DNA of 64,000 nt from an uncultured Clostridia bacterium (GTDB lineage Bacteria; Bacillota; Clostridia; Oscillospirales; Acutalibacteraceae), in NCBI GenBank assembly GCA_947627725.1, contig CANQXE010000007.1, positions 52,117 to 116,116 on the forward strand, read 5' to 3'. A model generated the notes under the pieces. The model had not been told where the DNA came from. It did not search any database and saw only the letters and a program-made list of their open reading frames with translations. Position 1 is the stretch's first letter. Every line of letters begins with the position of its first letter. The position numbers and the translations under genes were made by a program. Positions 31,324-39,103 of this stretch are shown here, one piece after another.

Positions 31324-32982
31324 ATGAAATTTTTTAAAAGGTCTATTGCATTACTGCTGTGCATAATATTATCATTTACCCTGCTTTCAGCCTGTTCGCA
31401 TAAGGATGAAGCGGTTGACTTCATATACCCCTTTGACGGTAACATTATCAGCTTTGACCCGCAGGTTGCCTCAACCTCAGACGAATTTCTGGTTACGGAA
31501 AACTGCTTTGAGGGACTTGTCCGTGTGCTTGACGACGGCACGGTGCAGGCGGGCGTTGCAAAGCAGTGGAGCATAAGCGATGACGGACTGACATATACCT
31601 TTACGCTAAGACAGGGCGCAAAGTGGAACGTTCAAAGCGAGGATGAGAAAAACCCGACTCCTGCGCAGGAGCTTATGGGGCTTGATTTTAATCCCGATAT
31701 AACCGCAAACGATTTTGTTTTTGCACTCAGGCGCGCAGTCGATAAAGCCACAAACAGCCCCCTGTTTTCTTCGGTTGCAAATATTGTCAACGCCAAAGAA
31801 ATTCACTCAGGCAAAAAAACTGCTGACAGTCTCGGTGTTAAAGCGGTTGATGATTATACGCTTGAAATCAGTTTGATTTCTCCGGACAACGGCTTTCTTA
31901 ACACTCTGTCGACTGCCGTGGCAATGCCTTGTAATGAAGAATATTTTTATGCTACAAAGGGAAGATACGGGTTAGGTCTTGACTATTCAATATTTAACGG
32001 TCAGTTTTATGTCAGCCAGATTCTTGATACCTCGTATATTTTAAAGAACAATGAGCAGTATGTTGGTGATTTTCCGTCAAAGGTCTCAGATATTACGCTA
32101 AGCATAATTGATGAAAATTCAGATATCCCGAAAAATCTGAAAAGCGGATACTATGACAGCGCATATATTTCAGGCGCTGAATATGAGGCTATGAACGATG
32201 ATAAAATCACGGTCACGCCGTACTCAAATAAAATGTGGGCTTTTGTATTTAACAAAAACAGACAGCTTTTTGACAACAAAAGTCTGAGACAGGCTGTCTG
32301 TTTGAGTATATCCGACGCTAATCTGACAGAACACAAATATCTTTCAAAAGCGGTTTCCTTTACTCCCCCAAGCTGTATAATCGGCAATCAAAGCGCAGAC
32401 AAAGCAATAGGAAACACCGTTCCATCACAAGATACAAAAAAAGCACGGCAGCTTTGGATAAAAGGTCTTGAGGAGACGGGGTATTCCGCCGCCGACATAA
32501 CAATTATACTTACCGAGGATATGGAAGATACAGTAAAACAGCTTGTACAGGGTATTCAGGGAAGTATTGGCAAAATCACAAATTATGGTGACGATAAAAA
32601 AATCTCTTTCTCATTAAAGCTGAATGTTTTGAGCAAGGAGGATTTTGACAAGGCTTTTTCAAAGGGCGAATATGATATTGCCCTTTACAAATTTGAGGCG
32701 GAAAATCAAAATGCCGTATCTTTTTTAAACGGAATAGTCAAAAGCAATTATGCGGGTGAAATTCCCGAGGCAGAGAAAGCGCTCGCAACTGCTCAAACAG
32801 CAAATGCGGGCAATATGGCAGGTGCCTGTAAAAAATGCGAGCAGTCGCTTATGAACGACTATTCTGTTATGCCCGTGCTCTTTGAGTCCTCATACTATGC
32901 TCAGGCAAAGGGAGTAAGCGGAGTTCAGTTTCATGCGGGAAGCGGAAGGGTTAGTTTTGTAAATGCGACAAGAGAAGATTAA
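31324..32982 (+). CDS. Peptide ABC transporter substrate-binding lipoprotein (OppA-like)
   Basis: This 552-residue extracellular binding protein belongs to the SBP_bac_5 family, which captures oligopeptides or similar ligands. A lipoprotein signal (residues 1 to about 23) ends in LLSACSH. The core includes LVRVLDDGTVQAGVAKQWSI and DFVFALRRAVDKATNSPLF, both typical. No permease or ATPase genes are adjacent, so it may serve a transporter elsewhere. The ATG at 31324 is preferred over the GTG at 31315, which lies in the AGAAGGTG ribosome site. Confidence 0.9.
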   Translation: MKFFKRSIALLLCIILSFTLLSACSHKDEAVDFIYPFDGNIISFDPQVASTSDEFLVTENCFEGLVRVLDDGTVQAGVAKQWSISDDGLTYTFTLRQGAKWNVQSEDEKNPTPAQELMGLDFNPDITANDFVFALRRAVDKATNSPLFSSVANIVNAKEIHSGKKTADSLGVKAVDDYTLEISLISPDNGFLNTLSTAVAMPCNEEYFYATKGRYGLGLDYSIFNGQFYVSQILDTSYILKNNEQYVGDFPSKVSDITLSIIDENSDIPKNLKSGYYDSAYISGAEYEAMNDDKITVTPYSNKMWAFVFNKNRQLFDNKSLRQAVCLSISDANLTEHKYLSKAVSFTPPSCIIGNQSADKAIGNTVPSQDTKKARQLWIKGLEETGYSAADITIILTEDMEDTVKQLVQGIQGSIGKITNYGDDKKISFSLKLNVLSKEDFDKAFSKGEYDIALYKFEAENQNAVSFLNGIVKSNYAGEIPEAEKALATAQTANAGNMAGACKKCEQSLMNDYSVMPVLFESSYYAQAKGVSGVQFHAGSGRVSFVNATRED

Positions 32983-33433
32983 AACAATTTTTTGCTGGGT
33001 TTTAGTTGCAGTATGTATGGGCGTTATCTTTTGGCTCTCGTCAAGAACCGCCGAACAGTCGTCAGAGCAAAGCGACAGCGTACTGCAATGGCTCATTGCT
33101 GTTTTCGGTGACAATTTATTCACCACTTTCATTGTAAGAAAATCAGCGCATTTTCTTGAATTTACAGGGCTTTGCGTATTATTCAATCTTGCCCTTTTTC
33201 AGACAAATAAGAAAACCATGCCCGTTTTATCGGTCGTATTCACATCTCTTTATGCTGTATCAGACGAAATTCACCAGCTTTTCGTTGACGGCAGGTCCTG
33301 CGAGTTCGGCGATTGGGTAATTGACAGCTGCGGGGCAATACTCGGTACGATAGGATTTTTAATACTGTTTGCCATTATTGACCGCTTGCTCAGCAGAAAA
33401 AAGGTAAAATTTGTTGACAGCGAAAATAATTAG
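32963..33433 (+). CDS. VanZ-like membrane protein
   Basis: This 156-residue protein has four hydrophobic segments and the VanZ-like signature: VRKSAHFLEFTGLCVLF with the conserved RKxxH, and SDEIHQLFVDGRSCEFGDWVIDS with EIHQ and the D-x-x-D pattern. VanZ gives low-level teicoplanin resistance in some enterococci, but most family members have unknown roles. Its start overlaps the end of the upstream lipoprotein gene by 20 nt, suggesting coupled translation. Confidence 0.88.
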   Translation: MRQEKIKTIFCWVLVAVCMGVIFWLSSRTAEQSSEQSDSVLQWLIAVFGDNLFTTFIVRKSAHFLEFTGLCVLFNLALFQTNKKTMPVLSVVFTSLYAVSDEIHQLFVDGRSCEFGDWVIDSCGAILGTIGFLILFAIIDRLLSRKKVKFVDSENN

Positions 33434-33441
33434 TTTATAAT
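33414..33441 (+). promoter_or_regulatory. Promoter of nagB-metG-tatD
   Basis: TTGACA (33414-33419) and TATAAT (33436-33441) have a 16-nt spacer. It overlaps the 3' end of the VanZ-like gene. Confidence 0.8.
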
Positions 33442-33495
33442 ATTATGCGTATTTAATTTTGTTGAGCAGACAGCTTTATGGAGGATATGTACATA

Positions 33496-34221
33496 ATGAA
33501 TGTTCTGGTATATGATAATGATGAGCAAATCGGTATTGCCGCCGGTAATTATATGTGCGGTCAGGTACTTGCCAAGCCTGATTCCGTTTTAGGTCTTGCA
33601 ACAGGCTCCACTCCGCTTAAGCCGTACGGACATATGATTAAGCTTTATAGAAACGGCGCGGTCAATTTCAGCAAGGTAACAACCTTTAATCTTGATGAAT
33701 ACTGCCGGCTCGATACCAATGATAAAAATTCATACCACAGCTTTATGTATGAGAATCTTTTTAATCATATCAACATTCCGAATGAAAACATTCATTTTCT
33801 TAACGGAAATGCTGATGATTTGGAAAAAGAATGTAAAGAATATGAAATGAGAATAAAAAAAGCCGGCGGAATTGATATTCAGCTTCTCGGTATCGGCTCA
33901 AACGGTCATATTGCTTTTAACGAGCCGTCGGACAGCTTTCAGAGATGGAGCCATGTTGTAAAGCTGAAAGAGAGCACAATCAGGGATAACAGCCGTTTTT
34001 TCAACTCGGTTGAGGAAGTGCCTACTCACGCTGTTACAATGGGCATAGGCTCAATTATGCAGGCAAAAAGGATTTTGATTATCGCAACGGGCGAGAACAA
34101 AGCAAACGCAATAAAACAGCTCATCGGCGGTAATGTAACGCCGCAGTGCCCCGCGTCCGTTCTTCAGTTTCATACTGATGTAACGCTTATGCTTGACAAG
34201 GGCGCCGCGTCTAAAATTTAA
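33496..34221 (+). CDS. nagB: Glucosamine-6-phosphate deaminase
   Basis: This 241-residue enzyme converts glucosamine-6-phosphate to fructose-6-phosphate and ammonia, feeding amino sugars into glycolysis. The motifs are LGLATGSTP, FNLDEYCRL with the catalytic Asp, and LGIGSNGHIAFNEPSD with the catalytic Asp-side loop and His. I choose the ATG at 33496 (MNVLVYDN), which lies 11 nt after GGAGG; the ATGs at 33478 and 33487 are in front of or too close to that site. nagA is not adjacent. metG follows after 15 nt. Confidence 0.94.
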   Translation: MNVLVYDNDEQIGIAAGNYMCGQVLAKPDSVLGLATGSTPLKPYGHMIKLYRNGAVNFSKVTTFNLDEYCRLDTNDKNSYHSFMYENLFNHINIPNENIHFLNGNADDLEKECKEYEMRIKKAGGIDIQLLGIGSNGHIAFNEPSDSFQRWSHVVKLKESTIRDNSRFFNSVEEVPTHAVTMGIGSIMQAKRILIIATGENKANAIKQLIGGNVTPQCPASVLQFHTDVTLMLDKGAASKI

Positions 34222-34236
34222 CGGAGGAACACGATA

Positions 34237-36186
34237 ATGGCAGAAAAAGAGAAATTTTATATAACCACACCTATCTATTACCCCTCGGGCAATCCGCATA
34301 TCGGTCACTGTTACACTACGGTTGCCTGCGATTCCATTGCGCGCTTCAAGCGTATGCAGGGCAAGGATGTAATTTTTCTTACGGGAACGGACGAGCACGG
34401 ACTCAAAATTGAGCAGAAGGCTAAGGCTGAGGGTATTACTCCAAAAGAATACGTTGACAAAATTGTTGAAATTTTTAAAGACCTCTGGAGTTATATGAAC
34501 ATCAGCTATGACAGATATATCCGCACTACTGATGATTACCATATTGAAACGGTCCAGAAAATATTTAAAGAGCTTTATGACAAAGGATATATCTATAAGG
34601 GTAAGTATGTCGGCAAATACTGCACACCCTGCGAATCATTCTGGACAGAAAGCCAGCTTGTTAACGGCAAATGTCCCGAATGCGGACGTGAGGTTACCGA
34701 GGCTGAGGAGGAGGCTTACTTTTTCAAAATGTCCCCTTTTGCAGACAGAATCGAAAAGCTCCTTTTGGAAACAGACTATTTACAACCGCGTTCACGGGCA
34801 GTTGAGCTTGTAAATAATTTTATCAAGCCCGGTCTTGAGGATCTCTGCGTTTCAAGAACAACATTCAAATGGGGTATTCCCGTAACCTTTGACGACAAGC
34901 ACGTCGTATATGTCTGGGTTGACGCCCTTTCAAACTATATATCGGCTCTCGGCTATCAGAATAATACTTATTCGGACTTTGAAAAATTCTGGCCCGCCGA
35001 CCTTCATATGGTGGCAAAGGACATTATGCGTTTTCACGCAATCATCTGGCCGGCTATTCTTATGGCGCTTGAATTACCGCTTCCAAAGCACCTTGCCGTT
35101 CACGGCTGGATTACCTTTAACGGTCAGAAAATGAGCAAGTCAATCGGAAATGTTGTTGACCCGAAGATACTCGGCGAGCGTTACGGCGCCGACGCAATAA
35201 GATATCATATTTTAAGGGAAATGGCTCTCGGCGCCGACAGCTCCTTCTCAAACGAGATTATGATTAACAGAATTAATTCCGACCTCGCAAACGATTTGGG
35301 AAACCTTGTATCAAGAACAGTTGCGATGGTTGAAAAATATTTCGGCGGCACACTTCCTGTTGAAAAGGAAAGCGACGAGATTGACAGGGAGCTTATCGAA
35401 ATGTCAACATCACTTCGTCAAAAGGTTGCGGACCTTATTGACGAAACACAGCTTAACAACGCACTTGCGGAAATATTCAGAGTAATCTCAAGAGCAAACA
35501 AATATATTGACGAGACTACACCATGGATTCTCGGCAAGGACGAAAGCAAGAAAAGCCGCCTTTCCTGTGTTCTTTACAATCTTCTTGAGACAATCCGCAT
35601 TACCACTACCCTGCTCTCCTGCTTTATGCCGACAACTATGCCGAAGGTCTGGGAACAGATAGGCGCTGATGAAAAACTCATCACCTATGAAAACGCCGCT
35701 AAGTTCAATGTGCTTCCGCAGGACGTAACTGTTAAAAAAGGTCCTGCGCTTTTCCCGCGAATTGATTTTGACAAGGAAATTGAAGAGCTCAATGCACTGA
35801 TTGCAAAGCAGGCAGAGGAGGCTCAAAAGGCACAGCAAAAGCCCGAAATTACAGGACTTGCTGAAATCAGCTTTGACGATTTTTCAAAGCTTGATTTAAG
35901 AGTAGCCGAAATTACCGCCTGTGAGCCTGTCAAAAGAGCCAAAAAGCTCCTTAAAATCATTGTCAATGACGGCACGGCAGAGCCGAGACAAATTGTTTCA
36001 GGCATCGCGCCGTGGTATAAGCCTGAGGAGCTTGTAGGAAAAAGCGTTGTAATTGTCGCAAACCTCAAGCCTGCTAAGCTATGCGGTGAGATGAGCAACG
36101 GAATGCTTCTTGCGGGAGACGTAAGCAAAGACAATGTAAAGGTACTCTTTGTTGACGGTATGCCCGCAGGCACCAAGATAAGATAA
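34237..36186 (+). CDS. metG: Methionyl-tRNA synthetase
   Basis: This 649-residue class I synthetase charges tRNA(Met). PSGNPHIGHCYTT holds the HIGH motif, and NGQKMSKSIGNV holds KMSKS. A zinc knuckle is visible (CTPCESFW and CPECG). After the anticodon domain, residues from about 540 form a C-terminal tRNA-binding domain (FDDFSKLDLRVAEI, ANLKPAKLCGEMSNGMLL), common in homodimeric forms. GGAGG precedes the ATG. It sits in an operon with nagB and tatD. Confidence 0.97.
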   Translation: MAEKEKFYITTPIYYPSGNPHIGHCYTTVACDSIARFKRMQGKDVIFLTGTDEHGLKIEQKAKAEGITPKEYVDKIVEIFKDLWSYMNISYDRYIRTTDDYHIETVQKIFKELYDKGYIYKGKYVGKYCTPCESFWTESQLVNGKCPECGREVTEAEEEAYFFKMSPFADRIEKLLLETDYLQPRSRAVELVNNFIKPGLEDLCVSRTTFKWGIPVTFDDKHVVYVWVDALSNYISALGYQNNTYSDFEKFWPADLHMVAKDIMRFHAIIWPAILMALELPLPKHLAVHGWITFNGQKMSKSIGNVVDPKILGERYGADAIRYHILREMALGADSSFSNEIMINRINSDLANDLGNLVSRTVAMVEKYFGGTLPVEKESDEIDRELIEMSTSLRQKVADLIDETQLNNALAEIFRVISRANKYIDETTPWILGKDESKKSRLSCVLYNLLETIRITTTLLSCFMPTTMPKVWEQIGADEKLITYENAAKFNVLPQDVTVKKGPALFPRIDFDKEIEELNALIAKQAEEAQKAQQKPEITGLAEISFDDFSKLDLRVAEITACEPVKRAKKLLKIIVNDGTAEPRQIVSGIAPWYKPEELVGKSVVIVANLKPAKLCGEMSNGMLLAGDVSKDNVKVLFVDGMPAGTKIR

Positions 36187-36205
36187 AACAGGATAAGGTA
36201 AAAAT

Positions 36206-36973
36206 ATGTATCATAATATTTTTGATACACATTCGCATTACGATGACAGTAAATTCAACCCTGACAGAGAGACTCTGTTAAACAGTCTTAAAAGTCAGGG
36301 TGTTACTTTTGTTGTAAGCTGCGGATGTGACATAGACTCAACTCAGTTCAATTTTGATTTGTCACAGGCATATGACTATATCTATTTTGCCGCGGGCTTT
36401 CATCCCGAAAATCTTGAAAGTGCTACCCTTGAGGATTTGGCGGTCATAAAAAAATTCGCGGGTAATGAAAAGTGCGTTGCGATTGGAGAAATCGGTCTTG
36501 ATTACCACTGGATGAGTTCGTCAAAAAAGGTTCAGAGGGACTTTTTTGAAGCACAGATTAATCTCGCAAATGAGCTTGATATGCCCGTCATTGTACACGA
36601 CAGGGAGGCACACGGCGACACGCTTGATATACTTAAAGCGACAAAGCCAAAGGGAGTTGTTCATTGTTTTTCAGGCTCAAAGGAAATGGCGAGAGAGATA
36701 ATTAAGCTCGGTATGTATATCGGTCTTAACGGTGTCGTAACATTTAATAACGCAAGAAAAAGCCTTGAGGTTGTAAAGGAAATACCGCTTGAGCGTCTTG
36801 TGCTTGAAACTGACTGTCCGTATCTTGCGCCCGTTCCTATGAGAGGAAAGATAAATAATTCCTCATATATTCCCTTTATTGCGGAAAAAATTGCGGATAC
36901 GCTTAGTATGAATGCTCAGGAAATTCTTGACATTACACAAAATAACGCAAAGAAATTATATTCATTAGATTAA
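36206..36973 (+). CDS. TatD-family metal-dependent DNase
   Basis: This 255-residue TIM-barrel hydrolase belongs to the TatD family, associated with 3'-5' exonuclease activity and DNA fragmentation. The metal site residues are in FDTHSHYDD, the Glu of IGEIGLDYH, HDREAH, HCFSGS and the Asp of ETDCPYLAP, all intact. The length is normal. It lies 19 nt after metG, a frequent neighbour of tatD in Firmicutes. Confidence 0.94.
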   Translation: MYHNIFDTHSHYDDSKFNPDRETLLNSLKSQGVTFVVSCGCDIDSTQFNFDLSQAYDYIYFAAGFHPENLESATLEDLAVIKKFAGNEKCVAIGEIGLDYHWMSSSKKVQRDFFEAQINLANELDMPVIVHDREAHGDTLDILKATKPKGVVHCFSGSKEMAREIIKLGMYIGLNGVVTFNNARKSLEVVKEIPLERLVLETDCPYLAPVPMRGKINNSSYIPFIAEKIADTLSMNAQEILDITQNNAKKLYSLD

Positions 36974-37003
36974 CAGGACGGCTAAATTCTTCTGCTGTCC
37001 TGT
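36973..37003 (+). terminator. Weak terminator-like hairpin after tatD
   Basis: A 7-bp stem (36973-36979 with 36997-37003) with a long loop starts at the tatD stop. There is no clear T run after it, so it is only a tentative end of the nagB-metG-tatD transcript. Confidence 0.4.
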
Positions 37004-37015
37004 GCATATCATTTA

Positions 37016-37044
37016 TTGATTTTGTATTTTTAATATGGTATCAT
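37016..37044 (+). promoter_or_regulatory. Promoter of the AGCS symporter gene
   Basis: TTGATT (37016-37021) and TATCAT (37039-37044) have a 17-nt spacer, about 32 nt before the GTG start. Confidence 0.7.
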
Positions 37045-37076
37045 TTTAAAAGTTTAATTAGTCAGGAGATAAAACA

Positions 37077-38498
37077 GTGAGTAGGATTCAGGAAATTCTT
37101 AATTCTATAAGCAATTTTGTATGGGGACCCGTGATGCTTGTGTTCCTTGTAGGAACAGGCGTATTTCTTACAATAAGACTTCATTTTCTGCCCTGGAGAA
37201 ATCTTGGCTCATCGCTTAAAAGATTATTCAGCAAGGAATCAAGACGTACGGATAACGGCAAAGGCGACATATCACCGTTCTCCGCTCTGATGACCGCGCT
37301 TGCCGCAACGGTCGGCACAGGCAATATTGTCGGCGTTGCAACAGCAATGGTTATGGGCGGTCCGGGAGCACTCGTATGGATGTGGATATCCGCCGCATTC
37401 GGTATATCAACTAAATACGCGGAATGCGCTCTTGCCCTGAAATACCGAAGCGTAAATGAAAAGGGCGAAATGTGCGGCGGACCGATGTACACACTTAAAA
37501 ACGCTTTCAAAAATAAAAAGCTCGGTAAAATATTGGCAATGCTTTTTGCGGTTTTTACCGTCCTCGCTTCATTCGGTATCGGTAATGCTACTCAGGCTAA
37601 TTCAATTTCAAGCGCAGTAAACTCAACCTTTACCGTTCCTAAATGGATTGTCGGATTAATTCTTACCATATTAACCGCTCTTATCATTATCGGAGGTATA
37701 AAGTCAATATCAAAGGTATCTTCGGTGCTTGTTCCGGCTATGGCTGTTTTCTATATTCTGGCAGGTGTTATCGTTATTGTGATAAATTATAAAAATCTGC
37801 CCGCGGGAATTGCAAATATTTTTTCTATGGCATTTGGCGGAAGAGCCGTTGCGGGCGGATTGGTCGGTACGATAACCGCGTCGGTTATGAGTACAATGCG
37901 CTACGGTATTGCACGCGGAGTTTTCTCAAATGAGGCGGGTCTCGGCAGCGCCGCGATATCAGCCGCCTCTGCTACATCTGATCACCACGTCAGGCAGGGA
38001 TACATAAATATGTGCGGTACTTTTATTGACACAATTGTTGTATGCACCGTAACAGGTCTCGCGATTGCGTCAAGCGGAAGTCTCGGCTCAGTTGACCCGT
38101 CAACGGGAAAGCTTTATGAAGGCGCGGCTTTAACGATTGCCGCTTTTGAATCGGCGCTCGGAAAAACGGGTGCGGTTTTCGTTACAATAGGCATAATCCT
38201 TTTCGCTTTTTCAACGATTCTCGGATGGGAATACAACGGAGAAAAGGCACTTGAATTTATACTGAAAAAGCCCGTATACTGCTATATTTACAGGGTGATT
38301 TTTTCAGTCCTTGTCTTTATAGGAGCGACAGCGTCTCTTGATATTGTATGGTCTTTTTCCGACATCGCAAACGGACTTATGGCAATACCGAACCTTATAA
38401 GCGTTATTGCGCTTTCGGGAGTTCTTGCAAAGGACACAAAGGAATTTCAAAAAACTTTAAAAGCGGAAAAAGAAAAAGTCAAAAATACAAGGAGCTAA
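37077..38498 (+). CDS. Alanine/glycine:cation symporter (AGCS family)
   Basis: This 473-residue inner-membrane symporter takes up alanine or glycine with Na+ or H+. About eleven hydrophobic helices are visible. The AGCS signatures are AATVGTGNIVGVATA, AECALALKYR, GGPMYTL and GIARGVFSNEAGLGSAAI. The start is GTG at 37077 with AGGAGA seven bases upstream. It has its own promoter and a strong terminator whose stem overlaps the stop codon. Confidence 0.95.
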   Translation: MSRIQEILNSISNFVWGPVMLVFLVGTGVFLTIRLHFLPWRNLGSSLKRLFSKESRRTDNGKGDISPFSALMTALAATVGTGNIVGVATAMVMGGPGALVWMWISAAFGISTKYAECALALKYRSVNEKGEMCGGPMYTLKNAFKNKKLGKILAMLFAVFTVLASFGIGNATQANSISSAVNSTFTVPKWIVGLILTILTALIIIGGIKSISKVSSVLVPAMAVFYILAGVIVIVINYKNLPAGIANIFSMAFGGRAVAGGLVGTITASVMSTMRYGIARGVFSNEAGLGSAAISAASATSDHHVRQGYINMCGTFIDTIVVCTVTGLAIASSGSLGSVDPSTGKLYEGAALTIAAFESALGKTGAVFVTIGIILFAFSTILGWEYNGEKALEFILKKPVYCYIYRVIFSVLVFIGATASLDIVWSFSDIANGLMAIPNLISVIALSGVLAKDTKEFQKTLKAEKEKVKNTRS

Positions 38499-38522
38499 GG
38501 AAAAACCTCAGCTCCTTGTATT
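38484..38522 (+). terminator. Bidirectional terminator between AGCS and XRE genes
   Basis: A 13-bp stem (38484-38496 with 38510-38522) spans the AGCS stop codon and reaches the stop region of the converging XRE gene, with A and T runs on both sides. Confidence 0.88.
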
Positions 38523-38523
38523 T

Positions 38524-38898
38524 TCAGTCATGATTGCTTTTATCAAGATATTCTATCAGCTTTTTCTTTTCCTCGATTGTCATAAGCCTTATTCTTAGAA
38601 GTACAGACTGCTCGAAATCAGAAAGCTGATTAAACCTGTCACTGAATTTATATCCCTCAAAATAATTAGGACTGCTCAGCACCTCGTTATTGTTTCTCTC
38701 ATAATCATCAAGCAATAAATCGACATTGGTATTGTAAAGCCTTGCAAGCATTTGGAGAGTAAAAAGCTTGGGCCTTGTCTTTCCTGTTTCATAATAAGAA
38801 TATGTGCTTCGGGTTACGTTTAACACATCAGCAACCTGCTGCTGTGTGAGACGTGATTTTTTTCTGTAATATTTCAGTTTTTCCGGCAAATCCGACAT
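38524..38898 (-). CDS. XRE-family transcriptional regulator
   Basis: This 124-residue protein has an N-terminal helix-turn-helix (LTQQQVADVLNVTRSTYSYY, about residues 17-36) with the TRPKLFTLQMLARLY continuation typical of Cro/C1 regulators. The C-terminal half is a helical region (FEQSVLLRIRLMTIEEKKKLIEYL). The ATG at 38898 follows AAGGGGG; the longer frame to 39000 would run through the promoter. It is transcribed alone, divergent from the glucosaminidase gene, which it might regulate; that is only suggested by position. Confidence 0.88.
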   Translation of the reverse strand: MSDLPEKLKYYRKKSRLTQQQVADVLNVTRSTYSYYETGKTRPKLFTLQMLARLYNTNVDLLLDDYERNNNEVLSSPNYFEGYKFSDRFNQLSDFEQSVLLRIRLMTIEEKKKLIEYLDKSNHD

Positions 38899-38961
38899 GA
38901 TTATCCCCCTTATATAACCCCGTTTAAAAAATGTCGTCATAAATCGTATTAAATTGTAGTT

Positions 38962-38990
38962 ATTATATACAAATCTGAATATAATGTCAA
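38962..38990 (-). promoter_or_regulatory. Promoter of the XRE regulator gene
   Basis: Perfect TTGACA (38985-38990) and TATAAT (38962-38967) hexamers with a 17-nt spacer on the minus strand, about 57 nt of leader. Confidence 0.9.
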
Positions 38991-39038
38991 TAATAATCAC
39001 AATTTATTCTATTGAAAATATTACAAACAGTAAAATAA

Positions 39039-39067
39039 TTGACAAATTTATTACAAAATGATAGAAT
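39039..39067 (+). promoter_or_regulatory. Promoter of the secreted glucosaminidase gene
   Basis: TTGACA (39039-39044) and TAGAAT (39062-39067) have a 17-nt spacer. It lies about 50 nt from the divergent XRE promoter, so one regulator bound between them could affect both. Confidence 0.78.
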
Positions 39068-39103
39068 AATGTTTACGAAATGAAATAAGGAGTGAATTAT
39101 TTA

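Noticed and set aside
32963..33433. VanZ-like gene as part of a glycopeptide-resistance cluster
   Set aside because: No vanHAX, vanY or vanRS genes are nearby. VanZ-like proteins are common in Clostridia without resistance.
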